NCBI GenBank assembly: GCA_052032225.1
Contig: JBPEWY010000043.1
Location: forward strand, 1 to 10,379
Origin: JBPEWY01 sp052032225
Lineage (GTDB): Bacteria > Bacteroidota > Bacteroidia > Flavobacteriales > Flavobacteriaceae
DNA length: 10,379 nucleotides
Direction: 5' to 3'
Positions 1-6,770 of this stretch are shown one piece after another. The position numbers and the translations under genes are program-made. How positions within the stretch are numbered: position 1 is the first letter of the stretch; every line of letters begins with the position of its first letter. The notes beneath the pieces are model-generated. The model worked only from the letters and a program-made list of their open reading frames with translations, was not told where the DNA came from and searched no databases.

Positions 1-2
1 GG

Positions 3-47
3 TTCTCTAATGTTATTCAATTAAAAAACGTTGAATTACTCGCTTAA
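3..47 (+). CDS. possible C-terminal tail of an upstream convergent gene (partial)
   Basis: Frame 3 is open from the left edge to a TAA at 45-47 and reads FSNVIQLKNVELLA, which has a protein-like composition. It would end about ten bases before the terminator hairpin that also ends the minus-strand gene, a normal arrangement for two convergent genes sharing a hairpin. Fourteen open codons in AT-rich DNA can occur by chance, and no family can be recognised, so this is only a possibility. Confidence 0.2.
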   Translation, partial: FSNVIQLKNVELLA

Positions 48-53
48 TTAGAT

Positions 54-79
54 AAAAAAGGAGGCTTTTAAGCCTCCTT
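54..79 (-). terminator. intrinsic terminator of the pectate lyase-like gene
   Basis: The arms 58-67 and 70-79 are perfect reverse complements (AAGGAGGCTT / AAGCCTCCTT). In practice this gives about nine pairs with a four-base loop. Read on the minus strand, the stem is followed at once by six T (the A run at 54-59 on the plus strand), which is the classic rho-independent layout. It lies 29 bases beyond the stop codon of the lyase gene. On the plus strand the stem is followed only by a broken T tract (TTCTATT), so it may act weakly on a convergent transcript as well. Confidence 0.88.
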
Positions 80-107
80 CTATTAAATTATGTGATAAGA
101 TTAAATT

Positions 108-1673
108 CTAAATATCTACTAAATTTAAAAACTCTTCAATATCTGTATAGCCGTCTCCGTCAAAATCTCCTAAACCATCTCTGTCTAAATTACCAAAAGT
201 TGCTAATTCCCAAACATCCGGCATTCCATCTCTATCTGTATCGTAGTCAGATGGTCTGTAATTTGGAGCAATAGAAGGCACATTGTAATTAGATGAAGAT
301 ACTCTTGGTATATACAGTCCTTGGTTAACCATAGATAACCATGTTAAATCTAATTCATCTACATTACTACTTACAGTACCATCTGCATTTAACCTTTTAT
401 TGCATCCAACATCTGCTAAAACATTATTAAAAGCTTCATCTGCACTAAATATAGGTGTTGCTGCTCCTAAAAGAGGATGCTGTGTGTCTGTGAAATAATT
501 ACTAGGTAGTTGGTCTCCTGCTTCATATCCTCCTGCATCTAAGAAAAACTTCCACATTTTAGTATTGTCTGTATTCATTTCAGAAACAGAATACGTAAGA
601 GGACTTCCTGTGTTTTGAGCTACAATTTTATTTCCAGAAGTATATATCTCTGGCATAATATTACTTTCCCAAGCAAAAAGATTTAGCTTAGTATCTTGAA
701 TAGGATTAGTTCCAAAGTCATAATAATTGCCAATGTGATTTAGTTTTTGATCACCATTAGCTCTTATTAATCTCCAACCAATCGTCCAAACAACATTATT
801 AATTATTTCTACTCTGGCATTAGGCCCATACCCATAAGAGTTTGGTGTTCTGTGTGTAATGTTATAAAACAAGTTATGATTAAAAGAAAGGTCTCCTGCT
901 GTAGCCGGTGAAGTAGAGCCAAACAATACTCCTTTGGACCCTTCTCCAAAAATACAACGCTGTATGGTTATATTATCAATAAAATCTCCAGGATCATTGT
1001 TACTCCAATCTCCCGTCTCATCTCCATCAAAGCTAAAGCTACAATGGTCAAAAATATAGTTAGTTATATTTCCAACAGCAGAAAAAGGATCATTACCTGC
1101 ATCTACACCACCTCTAAACCTAATAAATCTGCATATAACATTATCTACACCATCAAAATACAGTCTGTTACCGTCTATAGTAATACCACCTTCAGGTGCA
1201 GTTTGTCCGGCTATAGTAACATTGCTGTTAGATGCATTTAAGTAAATCATTGAGTTTAGGTTAATTACACCTGAAACATCAAATACAATGATACGAGGAA
1301 CAGTCATTTTAAGAGCTTCTCTTAAACTACCAGAGCCACTATCGTTTAAGTTAGTTACGTGTACAATAACTCCTCCTCTACCTCCGGTAGTATAAGCTCC
1401 TGCTCCATAAGCTGAAGGGAATGCTTTTAGCTCGCCATAGACTGGAGGTTCGTTAGTTTTTCCTCCATCTGAATTGTCTCCTGAATCATTTTGATTTTCT
1501 GAATCATCTTGACTCTCTTCATCTTCATTGGCTGCTTCATCTGAGTTTTCTGCAGACTCATTTACCCCTATTTCTGTTAAGAATTGGTCTTCATTGGTGC
1601 AAGATATTTGCGTTAATGTTAGGGTAAATAAAAATGTAAGCAGCACAACCACACTTAATCTAATTCTTTTCAT
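108..1673 (-). CDS. PL1-like pectate lyase lipoprotein with calcium-binding tail
   Basis: This 521-residue protein is probably a secreted polysaccharide lyase that cleaves uronic-acid polymers such as pectate by beta-elimination. Residues 1-25 form a lipoprotein signal: MKRIR, a hydrophobic stretch, then a lipobox-like TQISC with Cys25. TNEDQ follows, resembling the acidic Bacteroidota signal for surface export of lipoproteins. Residues about 38-72 are a low-complexity linker rich in Asp, Glu, Asn and Ser. The beta-helix domain (about 83-470) starts with the AFPSAYGAGAYTTGGRGG and TNLNDSGSGSLREAL motifs common in Bacteroidota PL1 enzymes. FDHCSFSFDGDE (208-219) corresponds to the family's DHCS calcium/substrate region, and HRTP (274-277, Arg275) fits the R-x-P catalytic motif. 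The C-terminus has two calcium-loop sequences, D478-x-D-x-D-G and D503-x-D-x-D-G, of the thrombospondin-3/EF-hand-like type. The leader has no Shine-Dalgarno site, as is usual in the phylum. The fold is confident; exact substrate and activity are not. Confidence 0.85.
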   Translation of the reverse strand: MKRIRLSVVVLLTFLFTLTLTQISCTNEDQFLTEIGVNESAENSDEAANEDEESQDDSENQNDSGDNSDGGKTNEPPVYGELKAFPSAYGAGAYTTGGRGGVIVHVTNLNDSGSGSLREALKMTVPRIIVFDVSGVINLNSMIYLNASNSNVTIAGQTAPEGGITIDGNRLYFDGVDNVICRFIRFRGGVDAGNDPFSAVGNITNYIFDHCSFSFDGDETGDWSNNDPGDFIDNITIQRCIFGEGSKGVLFGSTSPATAGDLSFNHNLFYNITHRTPNSYGYGPNARVEIINNVVWTIGWRLIRANGDQKLNHIGNYYDFGTNPIQDTKLNLFAWESNIMPEIYTSGNKIVAQNTGSPLTYSVSEMNTDNTKMWKFFLDAGGYEAGDQLPSNYFTDTQHPLLGAATPIFSADEAFNNVLADVGCNKRLNADGTVSSNVDELDLTWLSMVNQGLYIPRVSSSNYNVPSIAPNYRPSDYDTDRDGMPDVWELATFGNLDRDGLGDFDGDGYTDIEEFLNLVDI

Positions 1674-1712
1674 TTTGTAAGATTTGGGGTTTCAATTTAG
1701 CTATTAATCTCA

Positions 1713-1865
1713 TTTTCACGTTAAGTTGTTGTTTTTTTTCGACAAAATACACATCAGTTGCTAAAGAATAATGCAAATAAAATGGTTTAACACCACATTA
1801 TCACATTAAAAATCAATAAGTTATCAACAATAAAACATCGTTCAACTCATCTATTTACGTGAAAA
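1713..1865. repeat. 12-bp inverted repeat around an ACGT core (arms 1713-1724 and 1854-1865)
   Basis: TTTTCACGTTAA at 1713-1724 and TTTACGTGAAAA at 1854-1865 are reverse complements except at one base. They are separated by 129 bp inside the divergent region. A weaker relative, ATAACGTAAACA, occurs at 1948-1959 just after the promoter candidate. The copies could be sites for a shared regulator. In AT-rich sequence of this length one such 11-of-12 match could arise by chance, so the call is tentative. Confidence 0.25.
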
Positions 1866-1914
1866 AGTTCATTTTGGATTTTTTATATCATAATTTTAAC
1901 ATTTTAAATCCTAA

Positions 1915-1947
1915 TTGTCCCCCATTTACTTGTAAATCATATATTTG
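1915..1947 (+). promoter_or_regulatory. candidate Bacteroidota sigma-A promoter for the polysaccharide operon
   Basis: TATATTTG at 1940-1947 fully matches the TANNTTTG -7 box of Bacteroidota, and TTG at 1915-1917 lies 22 bases upstream, at the long end of the accepted spacing. Transcription would start a few bases downstream of 1947, giving a short leader of roughly 25 bases before the ATG at 1979. The leader is A-rich with no Shine-Dalgarno site. The -7 box is convincing; the -33 element is minimal. Confidence 0.5.
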
Positions 1948-1978
1948 ATAACGTAAACAGCACAAAAAAATTTTATTA

Positions 1979-2998
1979 ATGAAAATACTTGTTACCGGAG
2001 CAGCCGGATTTATTGGTTTTTATGTTTGCCAAGCTTTATTAAAAAACAATCACACTGTTATTGGGTTAGATAATATTAATGATTATTACGATGTTAATTT
2101 AAAGTATGCTCGTTTACAAGAACTTGGTATAAACAAAGAAGACGCTTCAAAGTATAATAATGAAACTACTAGTAGTCTTTATGGTGATCAATTTAAGTTT
2201 GTTAAACTTAATCTGGAAGACAAAGCCAACCTTGAGACTTTGTTTTCAAAAAACAACATTCAAATAGTTTGCAATTTAGCTGCACAAGCCGGAGTACGAT
2301 ATAGTTTAGAAAATCCAGACGCTTACATTAACAGTAATATTGTTGGTTTTTTAAATCTTTTAGAGTGTTGCAGGCATTTTAATATAAAACATTTGGTGTA
2401 TGCCAGCAGCTCTAGTGTTTACGGACTCAATTCTAAAATTCCTTTCTCAACATCAGATCAGGTAGATAAGCCTGTTAGCCTTTACGCTGCAACCAAAAAA
2501 AGTAATGAGCTAATGGCACATACCTATAGTCATTTATACAATATTTACACCACCGGATTACGCTTTTTTACAGTTTATGGCCCTTGGGGAAGACCAGATA
2601 TGGCTATGTTTATTTTCACCAAAGCAATTATTAATAACAAGCCTATAAAAGTGTTTAATTACGGAAATATGGAGCGTGATTTTACCTATATAGACGATAT
2701 TACAGAAGGCGTGGTAAGAGTGATAGAAAAACCTGTTGAAAACAGAAGTACTTTATATAAAGTATACAATATTGGTAATAATAACTCTGTAAAATTGTTA
2801 GATTTTATAGAAGAAATAGAAAAAAACTTACATAAAAAAGCTCAAAAACAAATGTTAGAACTCCAGCCGGGAGATGTAGAAAAAACTTGGGCCAATGTAG
2901 ATGATTTAATTACAGATTATAATTACAAACCAAACACTCCTATTGCCAAAGGAGTAAAAAAATTTATAGAATGGTATAAAAACTACTATAAAGTTTAA
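1979..2998 (+). CDS. UDP-glucuronate 4-epimerase (NAD-dependent SDR)
   Basis: This cytoplasmic extended short-chain dehydrogenase is predicted to interconvert UDP-glucuronate and UDP-galacturonate. Its 339 residues match the usual family length. The N-terminus has the NAD-binding TGAAGFIG motif (residues 6-13) and Asp31 at the end of the second strand (GLDNINDYYD). The catalytic region has the Ser-rich YASSSSVYG (141-149) and the Y169-x-x-x-K173 pair in LYAATKK. AAQAGVRYSLENP, RFFTVYGPWGRPDMAMF and RDFTYIDDI are diagnostic of the CapI/LpsL-type UDP-GlcA 4-epimerases and separate it from GalE. It is the first gene after the candidate promoter and is followed by a 131-bp gap with no terminator, so read-through into the next epimerase is likely. 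UDP-GlcA for it would come from the Ugd encoded at 4159. Activity on another UDP-hexuronate cannot be excluded. Confidence 0.9.
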   Translation: MKILVTGAAGFIGFYVCQALLKNNHTVIGLDNINDYYDVNLKYARLQELGINKEDASKYNNETTSSLYGDQFKFVKLNLEDKANLETLFSKNNIQIVCNLAAQAGVRYSLENPDAYINSNIVGFLNLLECCRHFNIKHLVYASSSSVYGLNSKIPFSTSDQVDKPVSLYAATKKSNELMAHTYSHLYNIYTTGLRFFTVYGPWGRPDMAMFIFTKAIINNKPIKVFNYGNMERDFTYIDDITEGVVRVIEKPVENRSTLYKVYNIGNNNSVKLLDFIEEIEKNLHKKAQKQMLELQPGDVEKTWANVDDLITDYNYKPNTPIAKGVKKFIEWYKNYYKV

Positions 2999-3129
2999 AA
3001 AGTTCTTTTAATTAAAATTTTTATTAATCATATTTGCTTAAAGTTCTTCCCAACAATAAACACTTAATCGGTATTAAAAGCTTTTTACTGTTTAAATCGT
3101 TCATAGAATCAAGTATTTAGGCATCTTTG

Positions 3130-4155
3130 ATGAGCAAATTATATAAAATGACTTCGTTGCACCCAAGTACAATTTCAAACAAATCAATATTAGTAACCGG
3201 TGGAGCTGGTTTTATTGGCTCTAACTTATGCGAGGCGCTATTAAACCTAAACAACAAAGTGGTTTGTTTAGATAATTTTGCAACCGGTAAAAGAGAAAAT
3301 ATTGAACCTTTTTTGCATCACAAAAATTTCACGCTTATTGAAGGTGATATTAGAGATTTTTCTACCTGCCAAGAAGCTGTAAAAAATGTTGAATATGTGC
3401 TGCATCAAGCTGCTTTAGGCTCTGTGCCCAGATCTATTAACGACCCCATTACCAGTAATGAAGTAAACGTATCGGGGTTTCTTAATATGCTTGTAGCTGC
3501 AAAAGAAGCTAAAATTAAACGTTTTGTTTATGCTGCCAGCTCCTCTACCTATGGAGATTCTAAATCTTTACCAAAAGTTGAAGAAACCATTGGTAAACCG
3601 CTTTCTCCCTATGCTATAACAAAATATGTAAATGAGCTTTATGCCGATGTTTTTTACAAAACGTACGGAATAGATACTATTGGACTTCGTTATTTTAACG
3701 TTTTTGGAAGAAAACAAGATCCTAATGGAGCGTATGCAGCTGTAATTCCAAAATTTGTAATTCAATTAATGAAACACGAATCTCCAACCATTAACGGAGA
3801 TGGAAGTTTCTCTAGAGATTTTACATATATAGATAACGTAATACAAATAAACTTAAGGTGTTTAGCAACCGAAAACAAAAAAGCATTAAACACCGTATAT
3901 AATGTAGCCTACGGAGAAAGAACCAATTTAAATGAGTTGGTTACGCTCCTAAAACAATATTTGTCTGAATTTGATGCTAAAATAGCTTCTGTACCAGTAA
4001 AATATGGTCCGGAGCGCAAAGGCGATGTCCCACATTCTTTAGCTTCTATTGAAAAAGCAAAAGAGCTTTTAGGGTATACGCCGGAATACGATATAAAAAA
4101 AGGATTAAAAGAAGCCGTTAACTGGTATTGGAAAAACTTAAAAGTAGAAGTATAA
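3130..4155 (+). CDS. WbpP/TviC-type UDP-N-acetylglucosamine(uronate) 4-epimerase
   Basis: This extended SDR epimerase of about 341 residues should interconvert UDP-GlcNAc and UDP-GalNAc, or their uronate forms, in the cytoplasm. Visible motifs are NAD-binding TGGAGFIG (23-30), AASSSTYGD (135-143) and Y161-x-x-x-K165 in SPYAITK. HQAALGSVPRSINDP, YFNVFGRKQDPNGAYAAVIP and NGDGSFSRDFTYIDN closely resemble P. aeruginosa WbpP and Salmonella TviC and distinguish it from GalE. In the WbpP pathway epimerisation precedes oxidation; in the Vi pathway TviC acts after TviB. The partner TviB/WbpO-type dehydrogenase is encoded two genes downstream, so UDP-GalNAcA is the expected product by either order. Start choice: a TTG lies at 3127, directly before the ATG at 3130 used here; an ATG at 3148 gives a shorter, equally plausible N-terminus. 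None has a Shine-Dalgarno site. The stop lies three bases before ugd. Confidence 0.88.
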   Translation: MSKLYKMTSLHPSTISNKSILVTGGAGFIGSNLCEALLNLNNKVVCLDNFATGKRENIEPFLHHKNFTLIEGDIRDFSTCQEAVKNVEYVLHQAALGSVPRSINDPITSNEVNVSGFLNMLVAAKEAKIKRFVYAASSSTYGDSKSLPKVEETIGKPLSPYAITKYVNELYADVFYKTYGIDTIGLRYFNVFGRKQDPNGAYAAVIPKFVIQLMKHESPTINGDGSFSRDFTYIDNVIQINLRCLATENKKALNTVYNVAYGERTNLNELVTLLKQYLSEFDAKIASVPVKYGPERKGDVPHSLASIEKAKELLGYTPEYDIKKGLKEAVNWYWKNLKVEV

Positions 4156-4158
4156 AAC

Positions 4159-5490
4159 ATGAATTTAACCGTTATTGGAACAGGATACGTAGGATTAGTA
4201 ACCGGTACTTGCTTTTCTGAAATGGGAAACCGAGTTACTTGTATAGATATTGACGAGAAAAAGATTAACGATTTAAAAAATGGTATAATCCCTATTTACG
4301 AACCGGGATTAGAAAATATGGTTGCAAAAAATGTAGCTCTTGGCAACCTCCATTTTAGCACAAAACTTCGTGACGGATTAGATAAAGCAGATATTGCTTT
4401 TATAGCTGTAGGCACTCCAATGGGAGAAGATGGCTCTGCAGATTTACAATATGTGCTTTCTGTGGCAAGACAAATTGGTCAAGAAATGGAAAAGCCTTTA
4501 ATAGTGGTAGATAAATCAACCGTTCCGGTTGGTACTGGCGATAAGGTTAAAGCCACTATTCAAGAAGAGCTCAACAAACGCGGTGTAAACATAGAATTTC
4601 ATGTAGTTTCTAATCCGGAGTTCTTAAAAGAAGGAGCTGCAGTTGGCGACTTCATGAAACCCGATCGTGTTGTTATTGGAGCAGAAAGTGATTACGCCAT
4701 CAAAAAAATGGAAGAACTATACACCCCTTTCCTTCTTAACACCAGCCGGTTTATTGTAATGGATATTCGCTCTGCAGAAATGACCAAATATGTTGCCAAC
4801 GCAATGCTTGCCACAAAAATTTCGTTTATGAACGAAATGGCCAATATTAGCGAGTTAGTGGGAGCAGATATTAATAAAGTAAGAATTGGAATTGGCTCTG
4901 ATTCTAGGATTGGCTACAGCTTTATATATCCTGGGGTTGGCTACGGAGGCTCGTGTTTTCCTAAAGATGTAAAAGCCCTAAAAAAACTAGCCGAAGAAAA
5001 TGGCTATGTGCCTAAAATAATATCGTCTGTAGAAGAAGTAAACAACAAACAAAAACTTGTTCTTGCTAAAAAAGTAGTTAGCAGATTCGGAGAAGATTTA
5101 TCCGGTAAAACCTTTGCTATTTGGGGCTTAGCCTTTAAGCCTGAAACCGATGATATGCGCGAAGCTCCATCAATCTACATTATTAAAGAACTAACAAACA
5201 GAGGGGCAACTATTAAAGCATACGACCCGAAAGCTATAGAAGAGGCCAAGCATTTTTATTTAAAAGATGTTAAAAACATAAACTATTGTAACTCTAAATA
5301 CGATACGTTAAAAGAAGCAGACGCTTTACTATTACTTACCGAATGGAAAGAATTTAGATCGCCGGATTTTGAAGAAATTAAACTTCAATTAAAAACACCG
5401 GTGATTTTTGACGGTAGAAACCAATACAGTAACCTAAATCTACCTGAAAAAGGCTTTGAATACTATCAAATAGGAAAAAAGAATGAATAA
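4159..5490 (+). CDS. ugd: UDP-glucose 6-dehydrogenase
   Basis: This cytoplasmic enzyme oxidises UDP-glucose to UDP-glucuronate with two NAD+, a precursor of acidic polysaccharides. It has 443 residues, the normal bacterial length. The N-terminal Rossmann motif is GTGYVGLVTG (7-16) with Asp30 ending the second strand. DKSTVPVGTG (118-127), NPEFLKEG (152-159) and Lys210 in EMTKYVANA are conserved active-site segments. The catalytic nucleophile is Cys266 in GYGGSCFPKD, and the C-terminal UDP-binding domain has GLAFKPETDDMREAPS and DGRN. All key residues are present. It starts three bases after the previous stop and its last eight bases overlap the next gene, which indicates co-expression. Its product feeds directly into the UDP-GlcA 4-epimerase encoded at 1979. 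The second dehydrogenase in the operon lacks the GGSCFPKD form, so the two enzymes probably act on different sugars. Confidence 0.95.
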   Translation: MNLTVIGTGYVGLVTGTCFSEMGNRVTCIDIDEKKINDLKNGIIPIYEPGLENMVAKNVALGNLHFSTKLRDGLDKADIAFIAVGTPMGEDGSADLQYVLSVARQIGQEMEKPLIVVDKSTVPVGTGDKVKATIQEELNKRGVNIEFHVVSNPEFLKEGAAVGDFMKPDRVVIGAESDYAIKKMEELYTPFLLNTSRFIVMDIRSAEMTKYVANAMLATKISFMNEMANISELVGADINKVRIGIGSDSRIGYSFIYPGVGYGGSCFPKDVKALKKLAEENGYVPKIISSVEEVNNKQKLVLAKKVVSRFGEDLSGKTFAIWGLAFKPETDDMREAPSIYIIKELTNRGATIKAYDPKAIEEAKHFYLKDVKNINYCNSKYDTLKEADALLLLTEWKEFRSPDFEEIKLQLKTPVIFDGRNQYSNLNLPEKGFEYYQIGKKNE

Positions 5491-6766
5491 AATATGTGTT
5501 ATTGGTCTTGGGTATGTAGGTTTACCACTTGCACGCTTGTTTGCAACGAAGTATCCTGTTATTGGTTTTGATATAAATGAAGATAGAGTAACTGAGCTTC
5601 AAAAAGGTATAGATAGTACGTTAGAAGTAAATGAGTCTGAGCTAAAACAAGTTTTACAAAACAGTCATGACTTTAATGAAAGTGGACTTTTTTGCACGAA
5701 CGATGTTACTAAAATTAAAGATTGTAATTTTTATATAGTAACAGTTCCTACTCCTGTAGATAAAAATAACAGACCGGTTTTAACACCACTTTATAAAGCA
5801 AGTGAAACCGTTGCCGGTGTATTAAAAAAAGGAGATGTTGTTGTTTATGAATCTACCGTATATCCTGGTGTAACTGAAGAAGAGTGCGTACCTGTTTTAG
5901 AAAAAATTAGTGGTTTAAAATTTAACCAAGATTTTTTTGTTGGATACTCTCCAGAGCGAATAAACCCCGGCGACAAAGAACACACAGTAGATAAAATTTT
6001 AAAAGTTACTTCGGGTTCTACTCCCGAAATAGCAAAAAAAATAGATGCTCTGTACGCATCTGTAATTACTGCCGGTACGCATTTAGCTCCATCAATTAAA
6101 GTTGCAGAAGCAGCAAAAGTTATAGAAAATGCCCAGCGAGACATTAACATTGCTTTTGTAAATGAACTTGCTAAAATTTTTAATCTATTAAATATAGATA
6201 CCCAAGCAGTATTAGAGGCAGCCGGTACTAAGTGGAATTTTTTACCCTTTAAACCCGGATTGGTTGGCGGACATTGCATTGGTGTAGATCCTTACTATTT
6301 AGCTCAGAAAGCACAAGAAGTAGGCTACCATCCTGAGATTTTATTAGCCGGAAGGAGATTAAATGACAGCATGGGGCAATACGTAGCTTCTGAAGTTATT
6401 AAGCTTATGGCGCAGAATGATATTTTAATAAAAGGCGCCGAAGTATTAGTATTGGGATTTACCTTTAAAGAAAACTGCCCGGACGTAAGGAACACGCGTG
6501 TTATAGATGTGGTAAAGCATTTACAATCTTTTGGAGTAACCGTTACAGTTCATGACCCTTTGGCTAATCCTGATGAAGTATTAAGAGAGTATGGTATCAC
6601 AACCGTAACCAAAATTCCGTCTAAAAAATTTAATGCTGTTGTTTTAACAGTGGCTCATAGAGAATTTTTGAAAATTAACGTTAATGACTATTTAACTGAT
6701 ACAGGTATTATTTATGATGTAAAGGGTGTTTTAACAACTGCTAAATCTAATTTAAAAAGGCTGTGA
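5483..6766 (+). CDS. TviB/WbpO-type UDP-N-acetylhexosamine 6-dehydrogenase
   Basis: This nucleotide-sugar dehydrogenase is predicted to oxidise UDP-GlcNAc or UDP-GalNAc at C6 to the corresponding N-acetylhexosaminuronate. Its 427 residues match TviB/VipA and WbpO. The N-terminus has GLGYVGLPLA (8-17) and Asp30 in GFDIN. VYESTVYPGVTEEE and SPERINPGDK (156-165) are hallmarks of the HexNAc-dehydrogenase branch. Lys212 sits in AEAAKVIENAQRD and the catalytic Cys265 in VGGHCIGVDPYYL, where Ugd enzymes have GGSCFPKD. GFTFKENCPDVRNT marks the C-terminal UDP-binding domain. AGGA at 5472-5475, seven bases before the ATG, is one of the few Shine-Dalgarno-like sites here; the start overlaps the ugd end by eight bases. 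With the WbpP/TviC-like epimerase it completes a route to UDP-GalNAcA. Motifs do not settle whether it prefers the gluco or galacto substrate. Confidence 0.9.
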   Translation: MNKICVIGLGYVGLPLARLFATKYPVIGFDINEDRVTELQKGIDSTLEVNESELKQVLQNSHDFNESGLFCTNDVTKIKDCNFYIVTVPTPVDKNNRPVLTPLYKASETVAGVLKKGDVVVYESTVYPGVTEEECVPVLEKISGLKFNQDFFVGYSPERINPGDKEHTVDKILKVTSGSTPEIAKKIDALYASVITAGTHLAPSIKVAEAAKVIENAQRDINIAFVNELAKIFNLLNIDTQAVLEAAGTKWNFLPFKPGLVGGHCIGVDPYYLAQKAQEVGYHPEILLAGRRLNDSMGQYVASEVIKLMAQNDILIKGAEVLVLGFTFKENCPDVRNTRVIDVVKHLQSFGVTVTVHDPLANPDEVLREYGITTVTKIPSKKFNAVVLTVAHREFLKINVNDYLTDTGIIYDVKGVLTTAKSNLKRL

Positions 6767-6770
6767 GACT

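Larger units (their letters stand above)
1674..1978. promoter_or_regulatory. divergent intergenic region between lyase gene and polysaccharide operon
   Basis: This 305-bp non-coding stretch lies between two divergent start codons, so it must hold the control signals for both directions. A plus-strand promoter candidate lies at its right end. For the minus-strand lyase gene I found no full match to TANNTTTG, only one-mismatch boxes such as TTTATTTG (plus 1774-1781) without a well-placed TTG. Other content is a run of eight T (1732-1739), a CACATTA direct repeat (1794-1800 and 1802-1808), and a near-perfect inverted repeat centred on ACGT. No small ORF, RNA gene or riboswitch is evident. Confidence 0.6.

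Noticed and set aside
92..274. 60-codon plus-strand frame antisense to the end of the lyase gene
   Set aside because: It overlaps the conserved calcium-loop coding region on the other strand and its product has no recognisable features.
1732..1739. Run of eight T that might mark a terminator or phase-variable tract
   Set aside because: No GC-rich stem adjoins it, it lies in a divergent region where no transcript should end, and short runs are common in DNA this AT-rich.
1821..1829. TTATCAACA, one mismatch from a DnaA box
   Set aside because: A single imperfect box in AT-rich DNA, with no cluster of boxes and no replication genes nearby, does not support an origin.
3071..3090. AAAAGCTTTT palindrome in the gap between the two epimerase genes
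   Set aside because: The stem is short and AT-rich, has no loop, and is not followed by a proper T tract in a terminator layout, so I do not call it a terminator.
1979..4155. Possibility that the two neighbouring epimerase genes are a tandem duplication
   Set aside because: They share only the general SDR fold and motifs; signature segments place them in different subfamilies (UDP-GlcA 4-epimerase versus WbpP/TviC).
5845..6279. 144-codon open frame on the minus strand inside the TviB/WbpO-type gene
   Set aside because: It lies wholly antisense to a gene with intact catalytic motifs, has no recognisable domain, and is best explained as a shadow frame.
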